64,000 nt of DNA, taken from assembly GCA_029207755.1 (NCBI GenBank), contig JARCOQ010000071.1:62001-126000 (forward strand), read 5' to 3'. A program made the translations under genes and the position numbers. This DNA is from Chamaea fasciata (Eukaryota; Chordata; Aves; Passeriformes; Sylviidae). Of this stretch, positions 36,591 through 48,071 are shown one piece after another. Below the pieces are notes generated by a model. It saw only the letters and a list, made by a program, of their open reading frames with translations, was not told the DNA's origin and ran no database searches. Positions within the stretch are counted from its first letter, which is position 1, and the number at the start of each line of letters is the position of its first letter.

Positions 36591-37507
36591 TCCGAGACCT
36601 GCGGTGGGGGAATGGGGGTCTATAAGGGATCTATAGGGGATCTCTAGGGGATCTATAGGGGTCTGAGAGGACCTGGAAGTCTCCTTAGAGGATTTGGTGG
36701 GGGATCTGCAGGAGATTTGGGGCGGTCTGTAGGGGCTTTGGGGCGGTCTGGGGATCCCTAAAGGGGGCTGGGCGGGTCTCGGGGCTCTATCGGGGTCTGG
36801 GGCTCTGTAGAGGGTCCAGCGGGGTCCGTAAAGGGGCTCCGGGCGTCCCTAAATGGGGTCTGGGTGTCTGTGGGGGATTTGGGGGGTCTCTGTGGCGTTC
36901 TGGGGGGTTGGGGGGTCTGTAGGGGATCTCTAGGGGTCAGCGGCAGACTGTAGCGGGTCCGGAGAGGTCTGGGGGTGTCTGTGGGTCCCTGTGGGGGATT
37001 TGGGGGGTCTGGGGGGGTCTGGAGGTCCCCAGGGGGGTCTGAGGGGATATGTAGGGGCTCGATAGAGGGTCCGGGGGCGCCTGGGGGACCCTACAGGGGA
37101 TCTGGGGTTCTCTGCATGGGATGTGAGGGGGTCTGGGGGAGTCTTGGCATCTCCATAGTGGAGTTTTGGGGCCCATAAAGGAAATTTTTGTGAATTTTTG
37201 GCTCTGTACAGCTAATTCTTGGAAATTTGGGGTCCAAATTGGGCAATTTTGGGCGCTCTATTGGGATTTTTTTTTTTGAATTTTGGGGCCTCTGTTAGGA
37301 ATTTTGGAGGAATTTTGGAGGAATTTTGGGTCCAAACGCAGGAACTTGTGGAATTTCGGGTCAAAGGGTGGGAATTTTGGGTAATTTTGGGTCCTAACTT
37401 GGGAATTTGGGGAATTCTTTTTCCTAGATATCCTCTTCAAGTTCTCGGTGAGTGGCAGCACGGCACGGGCAAGTCCTGCCTGCTGCACAACTTCATTGAG
37501 AGCAAGT
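36588..37507 (+). pseudogene. RAB4B: RAB4B-like gene fragment: damaged exons 1 and 2 only
   Basis: Exon 1 coding (36588-36603) reads GTG then Ser-Glu-Thr-Cys, where Rab4 proteins start Met-(Ser/Ala)-Glu-Thr-Tyr. It ends exactly at a gt donor. The intron (36604-37437) is filled with G-rich degenerate repeats and ends in ttttttcctag-type acceptor sequence. Exon 2 (37438-37507) encodes a close match to the Rab4 segment from DFLFKF to FIESKF: LFKF, then GKSCLLHNFIESK, followed by a gtagga donor. One base is missing between GSxx and TGKS, which shifts the frame inside the GTP-binding P-loop. No later exons (switch I onward) are found before other sequence begins. Rab4B regulates endosomal recycling; this copy cannot make it. 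RAB4B is preferred over RAB4A because of the GS before the P-loop. Confidence 0.75.
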
Positions 37508-38290
37508 GTAGGAATTTCTGTGAATTTTCAAGGATTTTGGCAGTTCTAGGGGGTCGTGGGATTTTTGGGAATTTTGGAGGGATTTTTTTTCATTTTGGGG
37601 GACGTCTTGTGTATTTTGAGGGGATTTTTGAGGTATTTTTAGGACTTTGGGGTGGTGTTTTTGCATTTTTAGAGTGTTTTCTGTTGCTGTTTGCGGGCTT
37701 TGGGGAATAATATATTGGGAATTTTGAGAAATCTGAGGAGTGGGGGGATTTTTAGATAATTTTGGAGATTTTTTGGGGAGTTTGGGGGGTTTTTAAACTA
37801 TTTCTGGACATTTTTAGGGTTTGGGGTTTTTTTTATTTATTTTATTTTCTGGGTGATTTTTATTGGTGTTTAGGGAAATTTTTGGACATTTTTTGGAATT
37901 TGGTAAATTCTGGGTAGTCTGGGAAATTTTGGGAATATTACTGGAATTTTTGGAGGCATTTTCTGGCTTTTTTTCTTTTTTGAGCTATTTTGAGGCTTTT
38001 TTCAGTTTGTTTTTTTTCTATAGTTTTCCTTTTGTATGCAATTTTGGGGGGATTTTTTTTTTAATTTTTTGGGAATTCTGTGTCTCCGGGCGCTCCCCCA
38101 TCCTGCGGCATTTTGGGCAATTTTCTGTCACTCTTGGGTCATTTTTGGTCACGCTTTGGGTCATTTTCAGCCATATTTTGTAATTTCAGTGGCATTTCTA
38201 GTCAGTTTTGGGTCATTTGGGGGCCATTTTGTGGCCATTTTCTGTCACTTTTCGGGCATTTTTGGTCTCTTCAGGGGCGTTTTTGGTGCC
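37190..38290 (+). repeat. T/G-rich degenerate repeat (ggaattttggggnntttt)
   Basis: This is low-complexity sequence with one strand rich in G and T, made of variants of gaattttggg and attttttgggg. It surrounds RAB4B-like exon 2 and continues with no gene recognisable. It resembles the much longer block at 52870-55972. Confidence 0.75.
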
Positions 38291-38490
38291 GTTCGAGCCA
38301 TTTTTTGCCGGTCTCAGTCCCGGTCTCCGGGCGGTGCCGGTCCCGGTGCCGGTCCCGGTGCCGCTCTTGGTCCCGGAGCGCTCCCGGCGCCAATCTCGTT
38401 CTCAGTCCCCGTCCCTGGGCGGTGCCAGTCTCGGGGCTGGTTCCGCTGCCGCTCTCGGTCCCGCTCTCGGTCCCAGTCCCGGAGATTTTA
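38290..38490 (+). repeat. Second copy of the GC-rich minisatellite
   Basis: This has the same ggtgccggtcccgg-type units as 35690-36285, followed by the same ggagattttagg exit sequence seen at 36271. It marks the start of a duplicated module. The following 38490-38940 is made of degenerate gattttaggcc-type repeats. Confidence 0.8.
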
Positions 38491-38949
38491 GGCGGGTTTG
38501 GGTAATTTTAGGCCAAACTGGGCAGGTTTAGGGTGGATTTTCGGCCCCTTTGGATGATTTTAGGCCAAATCTGGTGGGTTTTAGGGTGGGCTTTAGGTAC
38601 ATTTCATTGATTTTAAGCCAAACCAGGTCTTTTCAGGGTTGATTTTACGCCCTTTTTAGGAGTTTTAAGGGGATTTTTTGCCATTTTGTGTGGATTTAAA
38701 CCAGTCTGGGCAATTTTAGACGACATTGGTTGGTTTTAGACCCCTTTAGATGATTTTATCCCCAACGGGCTGATTTTAGACCGAACCCTGTGGCTATAGG
38801 GTGGCTTTTAGTGCCCTTTGGGTGATTTTAGGCCACTTTGTGGGGATTGCAGGCCTCTTAGGGTGATTTGAGGCCAAACCTGATCCGTGTTAGGGTGGAT
38901 TTTAGGCCCTTTTGGAGAAATTTAGGCGCATTTTGGTGATTTTAAGCGA

Positions 38950-39240
38950 ACCCGGGCGGTTTTAGGACCGCGCGTCGCCTTCGCCCCGACTCTTTCCCCT
39001 CACGATTCCCGCCCTGTCCCTGACCCCGCCCCTTTCCATGACCCCGCCCCTTTCCCCTCCAAGTTCCCGCCCTTTCTTTGGCCCCGCCCTCCCAGCCCGG
39101 GCCCGGGGGAGGAGGAGGAGGGAGGGAGGAAGAGGCGCAGCGGCGGCAGGAGCGGGAGGAGAAGACGAGCGGAGGGAGCGGCGGCTCCAGCGCTCCCTGA
39201 ACTGGCGGCACCGCCGGGATCATCGCCCCCATCCCGCAGG
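38950..39240 (+). promoter_or_regulatory. Second GC-box promoter-like module
   Basis: The entry (ttttaggaccgcgcg at 38960) and the ttcccgccc/accccgcccc boxes match 36312-36440, so this is a duplicate of the RAB4B-side promoter. It then runs into purine-rich gaggaggaggagggagg sequence at 39106. I see no recognisable exon after it. The CpG-rich 39100-39720 could be a first exon of an unknown gene. Confidence 0.55.
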
Positions 39241-39984
39241 GGGCCGGGGAGGGGGAGCTCGCCCCAAATATCCCGGGGGGTCCCTGGGTTTGGGGTTTGT
39301 TGGGGGGATGTTTGGAGCTCGCGGGGATCCAAAGCCGAGCAGCAGATGCCCCTCGGGGGGACATCGGGAGCTCCCCGGGAGGTGTGTTTGGGGTGTCCCG
39401 GTGTCGGCAGAGCCCCGGCGGTGGCGGGGGGACACGGGGTTTGGGGAGCCCGGGAGAGCCGCCGCTTCCCTGAGCGGGAGCCCAGAGAGAGGAGAGCCCA
39501 GAACCGCAAAGCGGGGACCCTGAGAGGGGGGGGACCCCTGGGATTGCCGGGACCCCGTTAGGGGCTGGAGGGGCGGGATGGCCGGGAAGGGGGTTCGGGA
39601 GTCGCGGTGCTGGAAGTGGCTGCTCCCGGTGTAAGCCCAGTCACTCCCAGTATCCGTAGGTGGGGAGACAGAAGAGGGGGGAGCTTTAAGGGTTCCTGGG
39701 ACTCGCCGCAGCCCGGGGAGGGTGGGGACTGAATAGATGAGGGACCCCAATAAAAGTGTGACCCCCCAACAGCTGGGACAGGGGGGAACCAGTTTGGGCC
39801 TTGGAGCTGCAGGTGGACACAGGCAGCTGCTTCTGCTCCCTCTGTGTGTCCCCGTGTTCAGCAGTGCTGCTCCATCAGTCTGTGCCCAGCAACGGGGAAA
39901 AGCCTCAGCCCTGCAGGGCCAGCGGGAAGGGAGCTGCTCCATACAGGAACAGGGAACAAAGGAAACACATTCTTTAGGATGTGT

Positions 39985-40050
39985 TTTCTGTTAAAAAAAA
40001 AAAAAAAAAAGAAAGAAAAAAAAAAGAGAAAAGAGAAAACCGGAAAAAAT
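39985..40050 (+). repeat. A-rich low-complexity tract
   Basis: A run of 18 A is followed by gaaag/agaaaa units. It could be a decayed retroposon tail. The next 1.4 kb (40060-41450) is ordinary sequence in which I recognise nothing. Confidence 0.7.
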
Positions 40051-41599
40051 ACAAAAGATAAAAACTGCCCCAAAACCGTGTAGTTAAAAGTCTTCCATAA
40101 CTGTGGATTAAAAAGATGTAAGTGATGTTTTGAAATGAGAACTCAGTTGCTTTGTAAATGTGCTCATGGCAAGGATTCATCAGCTGCATTCTTTTGCAGA
40201 TGTTGGAATTATTTCCTAATATGAAGTAAATTTAAACTTAAAGCAATAGGAAATTGAAAGATGGATTGTGCACGACTGCATCTTGAGTGTAAAAATTTGG
40301 CAGTTTGAAACTTGGAGCAAAAGTGTTGCAAATGAAAGTTTTAAATCCCAATGGATTGTGTGACAGCAGTTTTTCCTATACTATGTGTAGCAGCCCAAGG
40401 ATTTCATCAGTGGGGTGGTGGGTGCTTTTAGCTTTGTCCTGTGCCACTCTGGGATGTCATGAAACAGGACTTCACCTGCCACCAGCCCGCGTTTCCCTCT
40501 GCCACCCCAGCTCCGTGGACCTTGTGTCCCCCAAAGCAGACACAAAGTTTTCCTGCTGCTCTCCCTTTGCACAAATCCACAGAGAGCTGGGATTGTTCCA
40601 AGTCTCGTCTCTCCATTGTGCCACATTCCTAAAGAACCAGCAGCCCATCCCGATGAATACAGCGAGTTACACTGATGGTTGTCAGCTCCATTTCCTGCCT
40701 AGAAATCCTGAAACTGCTTCTAAATGCTGCTCTCCTCAGCTCTTAGACACCTACTCACACAAAGCTGGGAAAAAATCCCCTGGCTTCCGGCTTGCAAGTG
40801 AGCCAAAGTTAGAGCTCTGTGGAAAATCTCTATCCATCCCTATCCTTTTAATACATCTGTATGTGGGGTGTGCATGGATGTGTCTTGTATAGAAAGGAAG
40901 GAGTGCACAAGCACCGTGCCTGACACTTTCCCTCTCTGTGTTCATTCCATACCCATGGGTACAAAGACATAATGGAAACCCTGGCGCAGACAGAGCCTTC
41001 TGTGCATGGATACAGAGACATCCAAGAGCCCCTTGGTCATCCTGCTGGAAGGACGACAAAAAGGGAGTGGGAACTCAGCAGTGAGGAGAGCTGAGGGCTG
41101 GAGAGCAGCTCTGAATGACACTAAAATGTCTCTGGGCCTCTGAGACATTGCTACTCTTCAGCCAGTGGCAGTCCCTAAGCCTGGGACTCAGTCTTCCTCA
41201 TGCTGAGGGGCACCAAGGAAGGCAACAGTGTGATGGAGACTGGCATGGGCTGGGAACTCACTGGGGAAAAATAGAGAGCACTGTGAAGGAAAAGGCAGGT
41301 GGAGGACAGAACTCTTCAGAGAAGAGCTGAGCTACAGCTTGAGCAAGCTTAAAAATGTCATTTGGGGCCATCCCAGATTGATTTCATTTCAGAAGGTATT
41401 GAACAAGTTTATTTTTTGAGCGGTATCATGTTTTCTCTTGGAGATGTACACTCTGCAAACTTGAGCCGCATTGCCAAAATGCTCAAGGCAAGTCTCTGCT
41501 GCAGGGCACACCGTTTCTTCTTTGGCTGATTCCGGCCCGGTGCTGAGCCCAGCAGAGCCCTGGCAGAGCCCAGAGCAGCCTCAGCACCCGCAGAGCCCA

Positions 41600-42765
41600 G
41601 CTGCAAGGACAGAAACCAGAAACCGCCCGTCAGCTGAAGGCTCCTGTGCCCTTGTCCCAGCCGCCCGCGGTGCCCAGGCCACGCTGGCCGTGCTCAGGGC
41701 TGGGCCCAAAGCTGCCCATCATTGCTGGCAGGACGTGTGCCCAGCCTGCAGCCAGCCACGGCGCATCCAGCCCTCAGCAGCTGCCCAGAGCAAGATGCTC
41801 CTGTGCTGGCTGCCATCTCCCAAAAGCTCTTACCCCACCCGTGCCAAGAAGACGGGGACCCACCTCACGCCATCCGCCGCTGGAAGAAAAGCTGCTCCCA
41901 AACCACGTCCTCAGCCTTCTCCAAGGGCGCGGCCCATCCACGCCACAGCTGGTCCCAAGCACTTCCCAATCCAAACTGGACACCACCTAGAACACTTCCT
42001 TTAGAAAAACAACAAATTAACAGACAAAAAGGGGAAACAAGGGAAAAGGTAAAAGATGTGATCTCTGTCAGGGGCTTGAGGAAGGGCCAATTCCGACATA
42101 CTTGGGAAAAACCCACCCACCAGTGAGGGAAGCCCATGCTTTCACTCTTCCCCCCTGCACTGCCCCCCAAAATAATGGTGATCCCAAAGCAAACAAGGGC
42201 AGTGGAGCAGCCCAAGCCCTTCCTTGCCTGCAAAGCAAAGCAGCCCATGGACAGGCTCTGGAGTCCCACCTCTGCTCCCACCTTGGGGGTTTGTTTGTGT
42301 CGGGCTGGCTGCCCCAGCCCCAGCCCAGGGCACGGTGGGTGGTGGGGGCTGTTGGCAGGGCCAGGAGCCAACTCCCATTTCGTAACCACCCCAGCCTGTG
42401 CCCCCAGCCCTGCCAAAAAGCAGCTTGGCAGCCCACTGAACAATCAGTTGGACCTGCCCCAGCAAAGGGAGGAACCTGTGGTTCCTGGACAGGCCGTGCA
42501 ATGCCCAAATCTGGGAGCATCCCCCTGTGCGTGGACTCATCTGCAAATTGGCTGTGGAGCCTGGCTTTGAAGAAGGTGCCAGAATCGAAGTCAGTCATCT
42601 TCAGCTTTGTGGTGGCAAGGTCCCAGAAGAGGTTTTCATCCTTGATGTTGTCCTCGCTGTCTCCAGCAGCAGCAGCCCCACGTTGTCCAGCTTCTCCAGG
42701 GGCTCCTTCTCGTTCCCTGGGGGTGAGACCAGGCTCTCAGGGCTCTGCCCAGGGCCCCAGCTGTC
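41600..42765 (-). pseudogene. PIM-like kinase pseudogene, tandem copy of the PIM 3' half
   Basis: The segment is collinear with introns 4-5 and exons 4-5 of the intact gene at 42992-45432. Exon 4 remnant (about 42530-42660): NIKDENLFWDLATT, TDFDSGTFF and LHSQFA correspond to the DIKPQNILVDLATG, IDFGCGTYL and YTQFAG parts of the intact gene. The DFG motif has become DFD and the HRD motif is lost. The exon 4 donor reads gatgag rather than gtgagc. Exon 5 remnant near 41870-41930 keeps EDVVWEQLFFQRRM, a diverged match to the PIM C-lobe. It is much more diverged than a recent duplicate and out of frame in places, so non-functional. Confidence 0.75.
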
Positions 42766-42991
42766 AGTGAACCAGGACAAGCAAAACCAGCCTGGATGGC
42801 AGCCACCAGTGCTGGGCAGAGCAGCTCGGCTCCAGCACGAGGGCTGCCTGCGCCCATCCCATGAGCCCTGCGCAGTGACACAGGCAGGACAAAAAGTCTG
42901 GCTTGCTCTGCTTCTGATCGCCAAGGCATGTGTGCAGCTGGAACTTACCAGGGCCCTGCATCAAAGTGTGCCTGTGGCTCTCTCCCTTCTT

Positions 42992-45432
42992 CTAGGACAG
43001 ATGAGTATCCTGCATCCAAGGATCACAGAACAGGTCTTCTAATGAGGGCCTGTCCAAGGAGTGCACTGATAAACACCACCTGATGAGATCTTGGCAATCT
43101 GGGGAGAGAAACCAGAAGCCGCCAGTCAGTTGGAGAAAGCTCCTGTCCCACTATTCCCATGCCCAGGCCATGCTGCATGTGCTCAGAGCTGGGCCCAAAC
43201 CTTCCCACCAATTCCCTGTTTTGGAGGAGATCAGGAGAGCAGGACATGTGCCACCTCCTCAGCAGCTGCCAGAGCAGGATGCTCACAAGCCAACTGCTGT
43301 CTCCCAGCACTGGTATTCCCCCCGTGCCCAGAGATGAGCCTCCACCTTGAGAGAGCCGTTGTGGCAGGGAGAGCTGATGGTCCCAGCTGATCTTCTGACC
43401 CCTCCTGAAAGGGTGTTCTCCACAGACCATCTGGTGCAGCAGGATGCCCAGGGACCAGATGGTAGCTGGCTCGCCATAGTACCAGCCACAGTGGGTCCAT
43501 TCCGGGGGGCTGTAGGACGGTGTTCCTATGGAATACAGATGGAGTTCATCAGGGGGATGCTGCTGCTCCCAGAGCCTGGCCCCAGCATCTCTGGGCATGC
43601 GGGGACTGCACCAGTGGCACGTGGGGTGACCTGCTGCTCTCTCACCAGCACCAGTGACTTGTTTACAAACTCAGGGTTGCAAAAAAAGCTACTAGTGTCG
43701 GAAGGGGGCAGCGGAAGCCGTGGCAAGGCCTGGCCATGACATCCAAAGGAAAAACCCACTCGGCGCCGGGGAAAAACCATGCCCTCATCCTCCCTGCCTG
43801 CATTGCCCCAAAAAACATTATGAATCCAGGGCAAATAAGGCAGGCAGAGCAGCCCAAGCCCATTCTTGCCTGCACACCAAACTGGCTGCTGCACTGCTTC
43901 TAGCCCCCGCTTCTCTGCTACTCTCACCCACAGGTGTTTTTGTCGAGCTGCCTGCCCCAACCCCAGTGCCAGTCCTGGGCAGAGTGGCTGGCAAAGGCTG
44001 CCAGCAGGGCTGGAAGCTGGCCCCTCACACACCCCTGCTCAAAAGCCACTTGGCTGAAGACTCAGTGCCGTGTCTGGCAGCAAAAGGGAGAGTCCCTGCT
44101 GCCACACCCAGGCTGGGCCATGAGATGCTGGGACCGGGAGCACACCCCTGCGTGGGCTCACCTGCAAATTGAGTGTATGCTCTCTCTTGCAGGTAGGTGC
44201 CACAGCCAAAGTCAATCAATTTGGCCTGCCCGGTAGCCAGGTCAACCAAGATGTTCTGGGGTTTGATGTCCCTGTGCAGGACCCCGCAGCTGGTGCAGTG
44301 CCGCACGGCTTCCAGGACCTGGCGGAACAGCTCCCGCGCCACCTCCTCGGACAGGAACCTCCGTGCCCGAATGAAATGCTGGAGGTCCTGACACCGCTCC
44401 GGGCGCTCCAGCACCATCACGATGTTGTTGGAGAGCTCCACCCACTCCAGCAGCTGGACCACACCAGGGAAGCCAGTGGAGACCCTGTCCAGCAGCACGA
44501 TCTCCAGCGGTGCGCTGGTGCCGTTGGGCTGTGGGAGGACCACGATGCCGTCAGTGGGGCTGAGGCCCTGCCAGGGGTGGGGAAGCGCTCACCCTGCCCG
44601 GGATGTTCTGCACCCTCCAGTGGCCGCACGCCCGCTCTCCCTCGAGGCGTCCTGGCGGATTCCACCCTGCCGGGCCTCGGCTCGTCCCCGCCCGGCAAGC
44701 CCCGGCTTCTCCCGCTGGCCCCCGCTCACTCACCAGCTCTCCCCAGTGCTGGACGCGGTTCCGTGGCACCCTTTTGATGGCCACCTGCAAGGCAAGGGGA
44801 GCAGCGGGCTGAGCTCACCGCCCGCCCTGCCCAGCCCCATCCTCTTCCTCCTCCTCCGCCCTTCTCCTCCTCCTCCTGCACCCCCTCCTCCTGCGCCCGC
44901 CGCTCACCGGGGCGCCATCCGAAAGCCGCGTCGCCGCGAAGACAGTTCCGAAGCCGCCGCGCCCCAGCAGCGAACCCAGCCGGTACTGCTCCTGGAGGCC
45001 CCGCTGCGCCTTCCCTGCCGGAGAGACGCGGCTGTCAGCGCTCGGCCTGGGGCCAGGAACGGCCCCTGAGCGCCCCTCAACCACCCCAGGCCGGGCATCC
45101 CCAGGCGTTCGCTCCTGGGAAGGCGACACTGGCGGCTCGGGGCCGGCGGCCGCGCTGGCCAGCGGCGGAGCTCGGGCCGGGGAAGGCGCAGCGCAGGCGG
45201 CGGGAGCGGCCGCGCCGCGTGTGTCCTTAGCGGGGCCCGGGAGGGGCCGGGGCCGGGCTCGGAACAGGCGGAGGCAAAGCGCGGCGATACTGTCCCTGGC
45301 CCAGGCACCGATCCCCGCCCAGCACCGCCATCGCCAGGACAGCCAGAGGCGGGCGGAGGCGAGAGCGCGGTGGGAGGCCCGGGGGCGGGGACGGGGCAGC
45401 CCCGCCCGGGGCCGGGGGCGGGCCGGGGGCAT
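42992..45432 (-). CDS. PIM1-like: PIM-family serine/threonine kinase, complete, five exons
   Basis: Exons in coding order: 45432-44908, 44784-44734, 44528-44162, 43525-43346, 43098-42992. All junctions are GT-AG, phases agree, and the sum is 1230 bases (409 codons plus TAG). Residues 1-~140 are Arg/Ala/Pro-rich. The kinase domain follows: Gly loop GRGGFGTVF (157-165), VAIK lysine 179, PIM-type hinge ERPERCQDL with its Pro, HRDIKPQN 277-284, DFG 298-300, then GTPSYSPPEW, WSLGILLHQMVCG and the final LIRWCLSVHS. PIM kinases are constitutively active survival kinases of cytoplasm and nucleus. I use the ATG at 45432 because it begins the Arg-rich part and an upstream open frame has no better start; an intron within exon 1 cannot be excluded. 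GC boxes and a gctgcc repeat lie upstream. A decayed paralogue follows at 41600-42765, as in tandem PIM expansions. Confidence 0.9.
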
Positions 45433-45564
45433 GGCCCGGCCCTGCAGGGGAGAGGGACACTGGGAGAGGAGGGGGACACCGGGACAGGGAGACTGGGAGC
45501 GGGTGTGGGACTGCAGGAGAGGGAGAGGAGAAGCAGGAGGGAGTCGCAAGAGGAGCTTTTTTTT

Positions 45565-45676
45565 TTTGCTGCTGCTGCTGCCGCTGCTGCCGCTGCTGCC
45601 GCTGCTGCCGCTGCTGCCGCTGCTGCCGCTGCTGCCGCTGCTGCCGCTGCTGCCGCTGCTGCCGCTGCTGCCGCTG
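45565..45676 (+). repeat. Hexanucleotide (gctgcc)n microsatellite upstream of the PIM gene
   Basis: After a run of T at about 45560, gctgct units pass into about 16 nearly perfect gctgcc units. It sits about 130 bases upstream of the PIM start codon, within or near its 5' UTR on the minus strand (ggcagc in sense). Open frames through it (poly-Ala, or Gly/Ser) reflect only the repeat. Confidence 0.9.
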
Positions 45677-46383
45677 CAACTGAAGCCCCGGGGCCGTTTT
45701 TCCCCGGGGCCGTTTGTCCGTCGCCCGCTCAGCCCCACGCCGAGCCCCGTGCGCCCGGGGGCAGCCCCTGAGCCTTCCAAACACGGGAACTTTGCCCCGT
45801 TGAGCCAAGACCCAGAGCCTTGACTCCTGCACTGTGGCAGAGCAATCCCCTTGGCTGCTGCTGTGCATTGTCCCTGCTGAGGGTCACACACTGTCAGAGA
45901 ACATTCCTTGAATGCAGAATTCGTACCTGGCCCAAGCACTGCACTTGCGTCTCCAGCATTGCTTTCCAAGAAAAACGGGGGTAGGCAAATTGTGTGTAGC
46001 TCATGGTATTTTACAGCGTCCAAAACTTGCCAAGTCATGGATCTTAGAGGTGAGATCTATTTGTAGTTAATGGGATGGAGAAGTAGTGCAAAATGGAAAA
46101 GGGGAGCATAGAAATAAATAGAGAAAACCATCTTGGATTGGTTCTTTCCATTTTTGTTTCATTTTTTAAAAGCTGTTTCAGCTTTCCCAGAATCTTCTCC
46201 ACAGTCCTGTCTGCTCTTTCCAAGAACCCTTCCTGGAGAACGAGCTGCAGCTTCTGTCACTAAATGTCCTACCAACGGCAGCAAGTTTGTGAAGGAAAAT
46301 AAAAAATGGTTTTACAAATGTATTAACGGCAAAAGGAAGGCTGAAAACCGACCTTTGTTCTCTGCTGGATGTGGGAGGGAACT

Positions 46384-47180
46384 TAGGAACTGCAGGTGAG
46401 GAGATGGCAGAAGTGCTTAACGCCTTCTTTGCCTCAGTCTTTAGTGGGAATATGGCTTGTCCTCAGGACAGCTGCCCTCCTGGGCTGGTAGATGGTGTCA
46501 GGGAATAGAATGGTGCCCCTGTTATCCAGGAGGAGGCAGCCAGAGAACTGCTGAGCCAAATGGATGTTCACAGATCTGTGGGCCCAAGTGGGATCCACCA
46601 CAGGGTGATGAGGGAGCTGGCAGATGAGCTTGTGAAGCCGCTCTCCATCATTTACCAACAGTCCTGGCTCACTGGTGAGGATCCGGAGGACCGGAAACTG
46701 GCCAGTGTGACAGCCATTCACACAAAGGGTGGGAAGGAGGAACTGGTAATTAGAGGCCAGTTAGCCTGACCTCAGTACCCGGTAAGGTCACGGAGCAGTT
46801 TATATTGAGTGTCATCATGCAGCACCTACAGGACGGCCCGGGTATCAGAGCCAGCCAGCACGGGTTTAGGAGGGGCAGGTGTTGTTTGACCAACCTGCCT
46901 CTTCTATGAACAGGTGACCTGCGTGGTGGATGTGGGAGAGGCTTTGGATGTTGTCTGTTGGGACTTCAGCAAGGCCTTTGACACTGTCTCCCACAGCACA
47001 CTCCTGGAAAAGCCGGCGGCCCACGGCTTGGACAGGAGCACTCTTTGCTGGGGAGGCAAAGGCAGAGGGTGGTGGGGAATGGCGCCGCATCCAGCTGGCA
47101 GCCGGTCACCAGTGGTGTTCCTCAGGGGTCTGTTCCTCGGGGCTCCTGGACTCAGCCCCAAATCCACCGGATAAAAAACC
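46384..47180 (+). mobile_element. CR1 fragment with the reverse transcriptase core, decayed
   Basis: CR1 ORF2 signatures appear in order: AEVLNAFFASVFSG (46404), HHRVMRELADELVKPL, IIYQQSWLTGEDPED, then the RT core DFSKAFDTVSHSTLLEK (46960) and a decayed continuation. They fall in different frames, with several stops. The fragment stops before the catalytic FADD-type box and the 3' tail. It is non-functional. The following 47180-47690 is AT-rich and unclassified. Confidence 0.85.
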
Positions 47181-47698
47181 ACCGAAATCCCTGCGGAGCT
47201 CTTGGTCTTCCTTCAGTTGTCTTCAAGTCTCCATGGCTTGTGCAGCTGCTTGGAATCAGTTCGGAATTCTCTTAAGGAGGAAGATATCAAAGCGCACCTC
47301 GTGATTTTTGGTTTTTTAATTGCAGGAGTATTTTTTTTATTTTTCATTTCATTGAAGAGTTGACTGAAGCGTTCTTTAGGTGATCTTGGTGCTGAATGTC
47401 TCCTGAGGAGTTCTGAGCACAGCGAAGAATGAGCCCCTTGCAGGCTGACCCTGTTTGGACAACCTGCTTCTCACCCAACCTCACCACGTGTGACATCACC
47501 CACCTTGGACTGCGCTCCCAAAACATAAAAGAAAATTCAGCATTTTTTTATAAAAACAAACTTATGTAAATAATAAAATTAGAAATTTATTTTTCAGTTT
47601 TATAATAACATTTTTCTATATTTTATTACCTAATTTTTATATTGACATTAAAAAATTAATATATTTTTAGGAACAAAAAAAGCTATTGGTCATTGGTT

Positions 47699-47821
47699 CT
47701 AAGTAACACACTTCTCTTCATGAATTGCTTGACCACTACTGGCTATTGATTTCTTCTTCTTCATGCTGATTTGCTCTATTTTTAGTCCTTTTGTCATCTT
47801 CTTTAGCATTTTCTCAGACAT
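47699..47821 (-). CDS. Short lysine-rich ORF, unrecognised
   Basis: A Met near the middle of a longer minus-strand frame opens a 40-codon segment that is rich in Lys and Glu (starting MSEKMLKKMTKGLK) and unlike the Pro-rich upstream translation. It ends in TAG at 47699. It may be the tail of a retrocopy or the last exon of an unidentified gene. No splice acceptor is clear. Confidence 0.25.
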   Translation of the reverse strand: MSEKMLKKMTKGLKIEQISMKKKKSIASSGQAIHEEKCVT

Positions 47822-48071
47822 GGTAAAAGGGGCAACTTTGGGGTTCATGGAGAGATTTCTGGGGCACATTTGGGGCAGGGAATTTGGAGAGAACTTGAGG
47901 GTCTGGAGGACACATTTGGGAACCGGGTGGACACCTGGAGGGGCACTTAGGGATTCTGTCGGACAATTCGGGGTCCAGGGGGGCACTTGGAGGTCAGGGA
48001 GGGGAATCCGGGGCCCTTCGGGGTCCGGGCGGGCACCTGGGGGGCTCTGAGGGGACTCTCTGGGGCGCGGG

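Noticed and set aside
45221..45868. Poly-Ala, poly-Leu or poly-Gln ORFs over the gctgcc repeat
   Set aside because: Repeat artefact upstream of the PIM start; no frame continues into recognisable protein.
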